From the NCBI GenBank assembly GCA_047602905.1, contig JBLKOP010000011.1, positions 1 to 45,597 on the forward strand: a DNA stretch of 45,597 bases. The letters run 5' to 3'. Every line of letters starts with the position of its first letter. The first letter of the stretch is position 1. The notes under the pieces are model-generated. The model was not told the origin of the DNA and made no database searches. It worked only from the letters and a program-made list of their open reading frames with translations. The position numbers and the translations under genes were made by a program. Origin of the DNA: SKIA01 sp047602905 (lineage in GTDB: Archaea > Nanobdellota > Nanobdellia > Woesearchaeales > SKIA01). Shown here one piece after another: positions 33,969 to 41,551 of the stretch.

Positions 33969-34519
33969 GGATACAAATACACCCTTTGAGTTGTTACTAC
34001 GCTAGGAACAGTAAAGACTACTTGTGTTGATGAACCTATCTGCGGGATGAGTGTTACACGTACGTCCTCATCCTCACGAATTTCTCTTTGAGAGAAGAAA
34101 AGCACTTCTGCTACGTCTCCGCGAACAAGTCGCCCAACTTGGCTTGTCTCTCCTGTTTGTAAGTACGTAACATTAAAAATAGTTGTAGAAGCTGTTTCGT
34201 CGTACGTAAAGGTTTGCGAGGTGTTTTTTGTTGCTAAAGAAAGCGTTACGCTGTCTAAGTTAAGAGGTGCGCTTCCTGGAGCAAGAGCTACGAGCATGCG
34301 AAGCTCGTCAACACCTGCGTTTGTTCCGTCCTCAGCACTAATCTCTAGTACCATGATGTTCGTGCTTATCTGACTCGTTGCTTGCGCTCCTGTACTAAGA
34401 GCTTGTTGTTGTAAGCTTCCACTCGTCTGAATAAGTACTCCTGCTGCTACTGCAGCTACGAGTAGTAGCGCTATGAAGATAATCAGGGTTCCCACTCCCA
34501 TCTCTGCTTTTACGTTCAT
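33965..34519 (-). CDS. Archaellin (archaeal flagellin), copy 3
   Basis: 184 aa from ATG 34519. Class III signal peptide MNVKAEMGVGTLIIF followed by the hydrophobic helix with VAAVAAGVLIQTSG, then a beta domain with sequons, ending RVYLYP as do the other two copies. The TATA box GTATATAAGG (about 34550-34559) is about 35 nt upstream. The stop overlaps arvA (ATGA). More diverged in the beta domain than copies 1 and 2. Confidence 0.88.
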   Translation of the reverse strand: MNVKAEMGVGTLIIFIALLLVAAVAAGVLIQTSGSLQQQALSTGAQATSQISTNIMVLEISAEDGTNAGVDELRMLVALAPGSAPLNLDSVTLSLATKNTSQTFTYDETASTTIFNVTYLQTGETSQVGRLVRGDVAEVLFFSQREIREDEDVRVTLIPQIGSSTQVVFTVPSVVTTQRVYLYP

Positions 34520-34575
34520 GTTTCTGTTAAGATATAGTGCCAATTAGTAGTATATAAGGTTTTTCTTGTTTTCCG

Positions 34576-34594
34576 AAAAGAAAAAAAAGGAAAA
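34576..34594 (-). terminator. Poly-T terminator after archaellin copy 2
   Basis: On the minus strand a run of eight T residues flanked by further T-rich sequence, shortly after the stop of the archaellin gene at 34612. Confidence 0.5.
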
Positions 34595-34611
34595 GTATTA
34601 TTCAGAGACCC

Positions 34612-35184
34612 TTATGGGTATAAGTACACTCGTTGCGTACTCATAACATCAGGCGTATCAAAGACGGTCATCGTAGCCGTTCCTATACGAGGAATAAAGT
34701 TCAAACGAACATTCTCCGACTCAAGGATGTCTCTGCTAGACTCAAACTGAATCTCGATAACATCTCCGCGAACAAGAACACCCTCTTGGTGGTTATCTCC
34801 CTCTTGAAGATACGTTACGTTAAACGCAGAAGTAGAGTACGCACCATCTGTATGAACAAGAGTGTCGCTTGTGTCTTTAGTAGATACGGTATACGTTACG
34901 TCAGTAAGACGAATAGGATCACTACCCGGCGCTAAGCGCATAATCACTGAGAAATTAGTAACGCTTCCGTTAGAACCGTCCTCAGCACTTACTTCGACAA
35001 CCACCGCGTTCGTAGCTATTTGTCCAGTCGCTTGACTACCTGTACTGAGTGCTTGTTGCTGTAAGCTACCTGCCGTCTGGATAAGAACACCAGCAGCAAC
35101 AGCGGCTACAAGCAGTAACGCGATAAAAATAATCAGCGTACCAACACCCATCTCTGCTTTGTTGTTTGTTTCTGTAAAAACCAT
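34612..35184 (-). CDS. Archaellin, copy 2
   Basis: 190 aa. Signal segment NNKAEMGVGTLIIFIALLL with the usual prepilin-peptidase-type site, helix to about residue 40, then the beta domain sharing long identical stretches with copy 1 (for example LVRGDVIEI and NFIPRIGTAT) and ending RVYLYP. TATA box GTATATAAAC at 35214-35223, about 34 nt upstream. Own terminator downstream, so it is a separate transcription unit. Confidence 0.9.
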   Translation of the reverse strand: MVFTETNNKAEMGVGTLIIFIALLLVAAVAAGVLIQTAGSLQQQALSTGSQATGQIATNAVVVEVSAEDGSNGSVTNFSVIMRLAPGSDPIRLTDVTYTVSTKDTSDTLVHTDGAYSTSAFNVTYLQEGDNHQEGVLVRGDVIEIQFESSRDILESENVRLNFIPRIGTATMTVFDTPDVMSTQRVYLYP

Positions 35185-35235
35185 TGTACCTACACACTAT
35201 ACTCAAACAAGACGTATATAAACGTTTCGAAAGTA

Positions 35236-35253
35236 AAGAAAGATAAAAAAAAA
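35236..35253 (-). terminator. Poly-T terminator after archaellin copy 1
   Basis: Nine T residues on the minus strand (35245-35253) about 20 nt after the stop of the first archaellin gene. Confidence 0.5.
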
Positions 35254-35270
35254 GTATTGGTAGTAAGCTC

Positions 35271-35846
35271 TTACGGGTACAAGTACACTCGTTGCGTACT
35301 GACTACGTCAGGAACAGCAAACTGTGTTAGCGTTGCAGTTCCTATACGTGGAATGAAATTTAGGCGTACTGTTTCTGATTCAGAGATGAGCCGAGAAGAA
35401 TTAAAGGTTATCTCAATAACGTCTCCGCGAACAAGAACACCCTCTTGGTGGTTATCTCCTTGTTGTAAGTACCGAACACCAAAGTGCGTTTGGTTAGCGT
35501 TACTTACGTTATCAGTGTATTGTAAGTTCTGAGAAGTATTTACTGTAGAAACAGTGTACGTGACGTCAGTAAGACGAATAGCGTCACTACCTGGAGCTAG
35601 GCGCATAACAACAAAGAACTGCTCAAAAGAACCGTCTGTGCCGTTCTCAGCACTTACTTCGACAACCGCTGCGTTCGTAGAAATTTGTCCAGTCGCTTGA
35701 GTACCTGTGCTGAGTGCTTGTTGTTGCAAACTCCCACTTGTTTGTATTAGCACTCCTGCAGCAACTGCTGCTACAAGTAAAAGCGCGATGAAAATAATCA
35801 GGGTTCCTACACCCATTTCTGCTCGTTTAGATTGTGTATGTACCAT
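35271..35846 (-). CDS. Archaellin, copy 1
   Basis: 191 aa from ATG 35846; the longer frame to 36071 runs through the uvrC promoter and is rejected. Signal segment SKRAEMGVGTLIIFIALLL, conserved helix, beta domain nearly parallel to copy 2, ending RVYLYP. TATA box GTATATAAAC at 35874-35883, 32 nt upstream and identical to that of copy 2. The three copies presumably form the filament; no motor or assembly genes (flaHIJ-type) are in the window. Confidence 0.92.
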   Translation of the reverse strand: MVHTQSKRAEMGVGTLIIFIALLLVAAVAAGVLIQTSGSLQQQALSTGTQATGQISTNAAVVEVSAENGTDGSFEQFFVVMRLAPGSDAIRLTDVTYTVSTVNTSQNLQYTDNVSNANQTHFGVRYLQQGDNHQEGVLVRGDVIEITFNSSRLISESETVRLNFIPRIGTATLTQFAVPDVVSTQRVYLYP

Positions 35847-35973
35847 CTCTCCAACATATTTACCAAGCAGGGAGTATATAAACATTTCGTGTTTGTAACT
35901 CTTGTTACACCCAAAAAGACAATGCGCGCTTCCTGCGTAAGTGCTTAAATACGCCGGCTGCCTTCTGTTACGT

Positions 35974-37677
35974 ATGCGACGAGAAGACTTGCCTGCGCTG
36001 CCTAAACGACCTGGAGTGTACCAGTACCTAGGCGAAAAAAATACTATCTTGTATATTGGTAAAGCAAACAATATACGTACGCGCGTACATAGTTACTTTT
36101 CAGGATTACAAAGCACAAAAACTACTCGGTTACTACAAGAAGCACGAAGAGTCGTATTTACTATTACACGAAACGAAGTAGAAGCGTTACTGCTTGAAAA
36201 CCAGCTTATTAACGAGCACCAACCAAAATACAATTTGTTATTACGCCACAACACTCGCTACGCATGGATTCTTGTTACTAACGAACGCTTTGCTCGCATA
36301 CTCACTGCTCGCAGTAAGAAACGAGACGGACAATACTTTGGTCCCTACACAAACGGGAGTGCTCGTAGAAACATCGTTATTGGATTAAACAAAATATTTC
36401 GTTTACGAACGTGCAAGAACATGCCTAAAAACGTGTGCTTACAGTACCACATCAAAAACTGTACTGGTCCATGCGAGAATCACGACACACAAGAAGCGTA
36501 TAGTGCTCGCGTACAAGAAGCAATACGAGTCTTACAAGGAGAGACTGCTCAGGTACGTGAAGAGTTAGTTACTCGCATGCAAGAAGCAGCCAATCAACAA
36601 GCCTTTGAGCAAGCAAAAGAGTACCGAGACAACATACAAGCACTCAAGGAGCTTGAACGAACCCAAGTAGTAAGTACTGACAAAACCTTTGATCAAGACA
36701 TCATTGCGTACGCTCACAACAAAAAAGAAGCAGCTTTTGTCGTTATGCACAGCCGACGAGGAGTGATGAGTGGAAAAGAAGAATACCTTGTTCAGTACTC
36801 AAGTGACGTTGCAGAACAATTCATACGAGCATATTACCGAGAAAAAACTCCTCCAAAAGAAATCATTACTCACAAAATACGTACAGAAGAAGCAAGGCTT
36901 TTAGAAGAATACTTTTCTGCGCGAGTAGCAAGCAAGGTACACGTAACCCTTGCACAACGAGCAGAGAAGAAACAACTTCTCGAACTAGCTAAAGAGAACG
37001 CGCAAGTAGCGCTAAGCAAGAAACAACCAGCACTTACTTCCTTACAGCAGCACTTGCACTTAGCTGAGACACCAATAACTATTGATTGCTTTGATGTAAG
37101 CAACCAGCAAGGAAGCGAGATAGTAGCTGCTTGTGTACGGTACAGAAATGGCGAGCCTGAACCAACCAAGTACCGCCGCTTCAACATAGAGTCTGTGCAG
37201 ACACAGGACGATTACGCAGCGATGAAAGAAGCAATACAAAGAAGGTACCTCGATGATGAACTTCCTGACCTCATCGTTATAGACGGAGGAAAAGGACAGC
37301 TGAGTGCAGCACAAGAAGCACTACAAAAAACCACTGCTATTATTGCGTTAGCAAAACAAGAAGAAGAGGTGTTCGTTCCAGGAATAGCTAAACCACTACG
37401 TATCTCGCAAACAGACCCGGGGCTGTTATTGCTGCGACGCATTAGAGACTCCACACACAACTTCGTCATCTCATATCACCGCTCAAAAAGACGTAAAGCA
37501 ATGACAGTATCAACCCTTGATCACATACCAGGCGTAGGGACAAAAAGAAAAGAATTGTTATATGCGAAATACAAAACGCTTAGTAACATACAACAAGCGC
37601 CACTAACAGAATTACAAGCACTACTTGGAGAAACAACTGGACAAACAGTACACGCGTATGTACAAAAGAACTTATAA
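35974..37677 (+). CDS. uvrC: UvrABC system endonuclease subunit C
   Basis: 567 aa from ATG 35974, 27 nt after TATA-like CTTAAATAC. N-terminal GIY-YIG nuclease (GVYQYL, then ILYIGKANNIRTRV), a four-Cys cluster (CKNMPKNVCLQYHIKNCTGPC) as in Fe-S-containing UvrC, UVR segment, RNase H-like nuclease (DCFDVSNQQGSEIVAA, then DDYAAMKEAIQRRY and LIVIDGGKGQL) and helix-hairpin-helix IPGVGTKRKELL. Makes the dual incision in nucleotide excision repair. Bacterial-type Uvr genes in archaea are usually laterally acquired; uvrA/uvrB are not in the window. Confidence 0.95.
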   Translation: MRREDLPALPKRPGVYQYLGEKNTILYIGKANNIRTRVHSYFSGLQSTKTTRLLQEARRVVFTITRNEVEALLLENQLINEHQPKYNLLLRHNTRYAWILVTNERFARILTARSKKRDGQYFGPYTNGSARRNIVIGLNKIFRLRTCKNMPKNVCLQYHIKNCTGPCENHDTQEAYSARVQEAIRVLQGETAQVREELVTRMQEAANQQAFEQAKEYRDNIQALKELERTQVVSTDKTFDQDIIAYAHNKKEAAFVVMHSRRGVMSGKEEYLVQYSSDVAEQFIRAYYREKTPPKEIITHKIRTEEARLLEEYFSARVASKVHVTLAQRAEKKQLLELAKENAQVALSKKQPALTSLQQHLHLAETPITIDCFDVSNQQGSEIVAACVRYRNGEPEPTKYRRFNIESVQTQDDYAAMKEAIQRRYLDDELPDLIVIDGGKGQLSAAQEALQKTTAIIALAKQEEEVFVPGIAKPLRISQTDPGLLLLRRIRDSTHNFVISYHRSKRRKAMTVSTLDHIPGVGTKRKELLYAKYKTLSNIQQAPLTELQALLGETTGQTVHAYVQKNL

Positions 37678-37701
37678 ACAACAACAACGCATAATACAAG
37701 T

Positions 37702-38181
37702 ATGCAACAAGCAAATATCGGACTAACAAAAGAGCAGAGAGAACAAGCGGCGAGCATCCTAAACGTTATTTTAGGTGACGAGACAGTACTGTATCAAAAA
37801 ACACGTAATTTTCACTGGAACGTTCGTGGCAAGCGCTTTAATGACTTACACGCATTCTTTGAGAAAGAATACAACGAATTAGAAACTGTTATTGATGACG
37901 TAGCTGAGAGAGCAAGAAGTCTAGGCGTATTTGCAAAAGGAACCCTACAAGAGCTAAAAGAAGTAGCAAGAATACAAGAGCAACCAGGAGTATACCCAGC
38001 AGCCGAGGACATGCTACGACAACTCCTTGTTGATCACGAAAGCATCATTCGGCACTTACGAGAAGACATTACACAAGTAGGCGAAGAAATTGGAGATGTA
38101 GGAACAGAGGACTTTCTGACAGGACTCTTAATACGTCACGAAAAAACTGCTTGGATGCTACGAAGCCTCCTAGAAGAATAA
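37702..38181 (+). CDS. dps: Dps-like ferritin family protein
   Basis: 159 aa. TRNFHWNVRGKRFNDLHAFF, then ELETVIDDVAERARSLG carry the His/Asp/Glu residues of the Dps ferroxidase centre; DHESIIRHLRED and ETAW-like C-terminal helix complete the four-helix bundle. It oxidises iron with peroxide and shields DNA. TATA box CTTATAAAC at 37671-37679 is 27 nt upstream. This is the last gene of ordinary host character before the cassette region. Confidence 0.9.
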   Translation: MQQANIGLTKEQREQAASILNVILGDETVLYQKTRNFHWNVRGKRFNDLHAFFEKEYNELETVIDDVAERARSLGVFAKGTLQELKEVARIQEQPGVYPAAEDMLRQLLVDHESIIRHLREDITQVGEEIGDVGTEDFLTGLLIRHEKTAWMLRSLLEE

Positions 38182-38265
38182 GCAGACAATTAACATAGCG
38201 GGAGAAAAAGCTTACAAAGCGAATTTGGGTGTAAGAAGCATATAGATTGAAACCTTTTAGTGCGT

Positions 38266-38272
38266 GTTATCG
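38266..38272 (+). other. Possible left boundary (GTTRRRY-like) of the cassette array
   Basis: GTTATCG is the exact reverse complement of CGATAAC, the first 7 bases of the palindrome closing this segment (38930-38936). In integron cassettes the bases at the cassette start match the first arm of their own attC in this way. It lies about 85 nt after dps, where the character of the DNA changes. It is not preceded by a palindrome of its own, so it could be an attI-like or secondary site. A 7-base match alone could be chance. Confidence 0.4.
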
Positions 38273-38321
38273 TTTGTGTTGAAAGAAGTGCGTAGCTCTA
38301 GTGCTGAGCTTCGGATGGTTT

Positions 38322-38621
38322 TTACAGATAACCTAGTTTTTTGAGATATTTTTTGAGTTCTTTGTATTCGTTTCCTCTGTCTAGTAAACAGATCAGAATT
38401 ATTTCTGGTGAGTCAAGCAAGTAAATTGCTCTGACTTCTTTATTTTGATCTGTAAATCGTATTCTGAAAAGAAACAAATCGTCGTGACCAACAATTCGCT
38501 TATTTCTCGATGGATTTTCTTTGACTAAACGAAGTTTGTCTTTGAGAACCTTTTTTCCTTTCTCGCTGAGGTTCTCAACTTGCTTAAGGAAGAACTTGGT
38601 TGGCTTGAGGAAATACTTCAT
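38322..38621 (-). CDS. RelE/ParE superfamily toxin (YafQ-like)
   Basis: 99 aa. FLKQVENLSEKGKKVLKDKL, GHDDLFLFRIRF and EVRAIYLLDSPEIILICLLDRGNEY give the alpha-alpha-beta-beta-beta layout of RelE/ParE toxins, with basic residues suited to mRNA cleavage. The ATG overlaps the antitoxin stop (ATGA), the usual order antitoxin then toxin. Likely ribosome-dependent mRNase in the YafQ branch; DNA gyrase-type activity is less likely. Confidence 0.85.
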   Translation of the reverse strand: MKYFLKPTKFFLKQVENLSEKGKKVLKDKLRLVKENPSRNKRIVGHDDLFLFRIRFTDQNKEVRAIYLLDSPEIILICLLDRGNEYKELKKYLKKLGYL

Positions 38622-38857
38622 TTGAGTTTCTCAAACAGTTCCTCTTCGGTGCCATACAGATTTTTTTCACGACTTGCCTTGATTAGTGTTTTTACTAGTT
38701 TGAGTTCTTCTGCTGTGACGCTTGGTTCATCAAACATTTTTTCCCGCATCGTTTCTCTGATAAAATTCTGGACGTTACCATACCCGTGCTTTTCAGCATA
38801 TTCTTTGGCAGAGTCAAGCAAGTTGTCAGGGACGCGTACGTTAATTTGCGTATTCAT
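38618..38857 (-). CDS. Antitoxin with N-terminal ribbon-helix-helix
   Basis: 79 aa. TQINVRVPDNLLDSAKEYAE is a ribbon-helix-helix DNA-binding beginning; the C-terminal part (VKTLIKASREKNLYGTEEEL) is the toxin-binding tail. TATA-like GATATAAATA at 38878-38887 is 25 nt upstream. It presumably represses its own operon. Toxin-antitoxin pairs are frequent passengers of integron cassette arrays. Confidence 0.85.
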   Translation of the reverse strand: MNTQINVRVPDNLLDSAKEYAEKHGYGNVQNFIRETMREKMFDEPSVTAEELKLVKTLIKASREKNLYGTEEELFEKLK

Positions 38858-38929
38858 AATATCAAACGGTATCTATTGATATAAATAACTTGTGAATTCT
38901 ACCCGAAATCCAGCTCTTCTTTCAATTAT

Positions 38930-39015
38930 CGATAACATCGGGATTTGGAGAAGTGCGAACGAAGTGAGCATTTGGACGGAGCCTGTAAGGCATAGTCTCT
39001 AAATCCTTGTTAGGT
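38930..39015 (+). repeat. attC-like palindrome A (86 bp)
   Basis: Outer boxes CGATAAC (38930-38936) and GTTAGGT (39009-39015, fits GTTRRRY). Inner arms GGATTTGGAGA (38941-38951) and TCTCTAAATCC (38996-39006) pair over 11 positions with one G-T wobble. The spacers are ATCG on the left and TT on the right. The centre holds small hairpins such as GCC-TGTAA-GGC. Same length, arms and orientation as copy B at 39609. Shape is that of an integron attC site, but the spacers differ from the classical 5-nt ones. Confidence 0.6.
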
Positions 39016-39083
39016 GTTTTTTCTGTAAGGAAAAATTGCGGAATGAAATGAAGCGACAGGGTGACGTAGGCAAACAACTGTGA

Positions 39084-39545
39084 TTAGATATTCAATTGTT
39101 TATCTAAAGGAGGATTTGAAAAATACGCTCGTACATCAAAGTCATAATCCACGAGTTCAAGCATATACAAATTCGGTTTTTTCATTATTTTAAAACCTGG
39201 CTTTGATAAGTATTTTTTTTCAAATTCAGAAAAATTTGAAATGGTAAAATCCGCATCTCCACGCTCAGGTCTGGTAGGATCATACATACGAATTTTTACT
39301 AGTTTTAAAACTCCTGAAACAGTTTCTAATGGTTCAATTTGAAATAGAAGACCTGATGGAGTTTCTTGTATGACTGTTCCAATTTTTCGTGTGGCTTCAA
39401 GCAATTCTTCATACTCTTCTTTGCTTTGAGAAAAAATACATGCGTAATTTACAGGCGTATTTCTATATTCAATATGCTTGTTCTTGAGAGCAGTAGCTTT
39501 CTCAACAACACGTTTCACTAACTCGTTCAAATCCTCCGACTCCAT
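39084..39545 (-). CDS. Conserved uncharacterised protein, cassette gene
   Basis: 153 aa. Striking stretches YACIFSQSKEEYEEL, TRPERGDADFTISNF and VRAYFSNPPL suggest a conserved family which I cannot name; no signal peptide or membrane segment. TATA-like GACTTAAATAA (39568-39578 on the plus strand) is about 28 nt upstream. It is the only gene between the two complete attC-like palindromes, so it forms one cassette (about 39010-39688). Confidence 0.7.
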   Translation of the reverse strand: MESEDLNELVKRVVEKATALKNKHIEYRNTPVNYACIFSQSKEEYEELLEATRKIGTVIQETPSGLLFQIEPLETVSGVLKLVKIRMYDPTRPERGDADFTISNFSEFEKKYLSKPGFKIMKKPNLYMLELVDYDFDVRAYFSNPPLDKQLNI

Positions 39546-39608
39546 ATAAATAATACATTACAATTGACTTAAATAATTTGTTAAAGGTTGTTTCCCGAGT
39601 AATATTAC

Positions 39609-39694
39609 GTATAACATCAGGATTTAGAGAAGTTTTGCCGTAGGCAAAATTTGGGAAAATTCAGCAGGAATTTTCCTCTAAATCCTTGTTAAAT
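39609..39694 (+). repeat. attC-like palindrome B (86 bp)
   Basis: Outer boxes GTATAAC (39609-39615) and GTTAAAT (39688-39694). Inner arms GGATTTAGAG (39620-39629) and CTCTAAATCC (39676-39685) pair perfectly. Left spacer ATCA, right spacer TT. The centre contains two perfect hairpins: TTTTGCC-GTA-GGCAAAA and GGAAAATTC-AGCA-GAATTTTCC with one extra G. It closes the single-gene cassette and opens the 5.9-kb segment. Confidence 0.6.
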
Positions 39695-39758
39695 GAGGGT
39701 GAGCGAAGCGAAAGGCTGCAGGCCTTCCCCGAGGATTTGCTGAAAGCAAACCGCAGAG

Positions 39759-39855
39759 TAATTTTTAGTGGCGTTCTATCAAATGAGCGAACGCGATACA
39801 TCAAGAACAAGAATCTAGGGGGACAATCTTTTTTTAGTTTTTTTAGAGGAGGGGC
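39759..39855 (+). repeat. Left degenerate inverted repeat of the biosynthetic-like segment
   Basis: Three blocks recur in reverse complement near the right end: TAATTTTTAGTGGC (39759-39772 with 45570-45583), GGGGGACAATC (39818-39828 with 45546-45556) and GAGGGGC-type sequence (39845-39855 with 45518-45528). Block order is kept; spacing differs (45 versus 13 nt between the first two). The 39546-39961 gap thus holds palindrome B, this repeat and the hydrolase promoter; no gene is seen in it. Confidence 0.6.
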
Positions 39856-39918
39856 TTTTTTGTTTCTTTTTTTTAAAAAAAGAAATTAGGTAGTTACTAT
39901 TAAAACACTTCTAATACA

Positions 39919-39945
39919 TTTATAAAGATATTATAATATCTATTA
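39919..39945 (+). promoter_or_regulatory. Hydrolase promoter with perfect 16-bp palindrome
   Basis: TATA-like CATTTATAAAG is overlapped at its end by AGATATTATAATATCT (39926-39941), a perfect palindrome between the TATA box and the expected transcription start, i.e. an operator position. The flanks CTAATA and TATTAG extend the symmetry. A Shine-Dalgarno GAGGT (39950-39954) precedes the ATG at 39962. Confidence 0.5.
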
Positions 39946-39961
39946 GGTAGAGGTAAGAAAT

Positions 39962-40717
39962 ATGACAAAACACATACTTAAAGGATATTATGAGGATATT
40001 TTTTTTGAATTTTTGTTGCAAGATTCAGAAGCTGATGCAATATTTTTTCTTCCGGGATTTCCTAGTTCAAACAACTACAATGAGCTTATGTATTATCTAT
40101 ACCAAAAAGGATTTCATGTATTTACTGTAAGGTATAGAGGTTCTTATCAAAGTAATGGCATATTTTTAGAAAAAGATCCTGTCGAAGATATGGTATTATT
40201 TATTGAAAATATTAAAAAAGGAAAAGTAATGAGTCTTTGGGATAATCAAGAGTTTACTTTTAAGATAAAACAGAAGATTTTGAGTGCGAGTAGTTTTGGT
40301 GGTGCAGTTGCAGCAGGAACTTTGGCAAAAACAAATTTCTTCGATAAGGCAATCTTCTTTGCTCCAGTTTGGGACTTTTCTGAACATAATGTTTTATATC
40401 CTGAGCAGGATTTAATTCATTTGACACAATTTACTAAAAGAGCATTTAAGAATTGTTATAGACTAATGTGTGATAATATTACAGAAAAGATTGCTGAGTA
40501 CGCTTCTATGAGCAAATTTAATTATATTAATAAAATAGATACGCCTATTTTAGTATTCCATGGGATAAAGGATAACACAGTTAGAATTGAACACACATTA
40601 AAAGTATGTAGTGAAAATAAAAATATTAAGCTTATAAAACATCCATATGGTCATGGTCCTAAAAAAGAACTTTTAGAAGAATTTAAACCTGAAATAGAAT
40701 CATTTCTGAAAAGTTAA
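39962..40717 (+). CDS. Alpha/beta hydrolase (serine aminopeptidase S33-like)
   Basis: 251 aa. The oxyanion region FFLPGFPSSNNYNEL, nucleophile elbow SASSFGGAVAAG (Ser in SSFGG), acid FHGIKDNTV and catalytic His PYGHGPKK form a complete triad. It could hydrolyse or transfer acyl groups on a small molecule, or act as a thioesterase-type editing enzyme of the neighbouring pathway (inference). Strong Shine-Dalgarno, AT-rich. Convergent with the SUMF1 gene, overlapping by 18 nt. Confidence 0.85.
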   Translation: MTKHILKGYYEDIFFEFLLQDSEADAIFFLPGFPSSNNYNELMYYLYQKGFHVFTVRYRGSYQSNGIFLEKDPVEDMVLFIENIKKGKVMSLWDNQEFTFKIKQKILSASSFGGAVAAGTLAKTNFFDKAIFFAPVWDFSEHNVLYPEQDLIHLTQFTKRAFKNCYRLMCDNITEKIAEYASMSKFNYINKIDTPILVFHGIKDNTVRIEHTLKVCSENKNIKLIKHPYGHGPKKELLEEFKPEIESFLKS

Positions 40718-41551
40718 TGCAATTCTGAATCCATATGAGGAATAGTTTCCTGAAGGGCAAGACCTATACGTGGGTCTCCAACTTCTTTCATCAAACAAAA
40801 AACTACCTCCTCGCAAAGAGTGGTATTCCTGCTTTTCTGATAATAGAGGGTCTTGTGAGTTAATTATATCCAAATAATTATTTGTATAAAAATCCTCACA
40901 CCATTGCCATATAACTCCACACAGTCCTTTAAATCCATTAACTTCGTGAGGTAATTGGTCAACCGAGCACAAACCAGACATTTTACGGAGTTGTTTTAAT
41001 GCATCTTTTTTATCAGTCCAAGAAAATTCTCTTTTTTTCAATTCAGAAGAAGTTAAATCATATGATGCCGCAACTTCAAATTCTGCTTCAGTAGGAAGTC
41101 TTGCAGTTAAAGGTAGATTAGTAAGATAAGAACTGAACCATTCCGCGAAAGCTTTAGCGTCATCATAAAAAATCCTTGTAACAGGAGTGTTGTTAGAAAG
41201 CCTTTTCTTTGAGGTCAGATCATTAAACCAAGACAAACCCTTTTCACTTGTCCAAGAGAAATTTTTAAAAATAGAACCCTCTGATAATTTTTCTACTATT
41301 GGAGAATAATTCGTTTCTTCAATAAATTCTCTAAAAAGTTGAATGGAAACAGGAGAAGTTTGTAAAAAATATGGGGATAATGTGATTTTCCTTTGAGGAG
41401 TTTCTCTGATTAAATATTTTGGATTCTGACCTTGTGATATTAGTTTTTCAATATCTTCGTTTTTTGAACCTATAACACAGTTTACATGAGTTTTACATTT
41501 TTTAAAAGAAACTTCATTATATTTAGTTCTAACTACAATAGTTTCTAACAT
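40700..41551 (-). CDS. Formylglycine-generating enzyme / SUMF1-domain protein
   Basis: 283 aa from ATG 41551, preceded by Shine-Dalgarno GGAGGT 7 nt upstream; the frame extends to 41617 but without a signal. The FGE-sulfatase fold is seen in RKITLSPYFLQTSPVSIQLF, TRIFYDDAKAFAEWFS, RLPTEAEFEVAASYD, GVIWQWCED and the end RGGSFLFDERSW...GFRIAL. An N-terminal 60 residues are unusual. Family members oxidise cysteine to formylglycine, or form C-S bonds and hydroxylations (EgtB, PvdO-like). The paired Cys of true FGE is not obvious, so an oxidative tailoring role is more likely than sulfatase maturation. Confidence 0.85.
   Translation of the reverse strand: MLETIVVRTKYNEVSFKKCKTHVNCVIGSKNEDIEKLISQGQNPKYLIRETPQRKITLSPYFLQTSPVSIQLFREFIEETNYSPIVEKLSEGSIFKNFSWTSEKGLSWFNDLTSKKRLSNNTPVTRIFYDDAKAFAEWFSSYLTNLPLTARLPTEAEFEVAASYDLTSSELKKREFSWTDKKDALKQLRKMSGLCSVDQLPHEVNGFKGLCGVIWQWCEDFYTNNYLDIINSQDPLLSEKQEYHSLRGGSFLFDERSWRPTYRSCPSGNYSSYGFRIALTFQK

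Noticed and set aside
35847..36071. N-terminal extension of archaellin copy 1
   Set aside because: It would cover the promoter and start of uvrC and lacks a signal peptide; the class III signal begins just after ATG 35846.
38930..39694. CRISPR array
   Set aside because: Only two or three repeats, about 680 bp apart, palindromic and separated by genes; no short regular spacers or cas genes.
39686..39889. 67-aa plus-strand open frame between palindrome B and the hydrolase
   Set aside because: It runs across the palindrome end and the inverted repeat, ends in poly-F/K low complexity and has no promoter; it is a chance frame.
40700..41551. Diversity-generating retroelement target (SUMF1/C-type-lectin fold with variable C-terminus)
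   Set aside because: No reverse transcriptase and no template/variable repeat pair is visible in the window.
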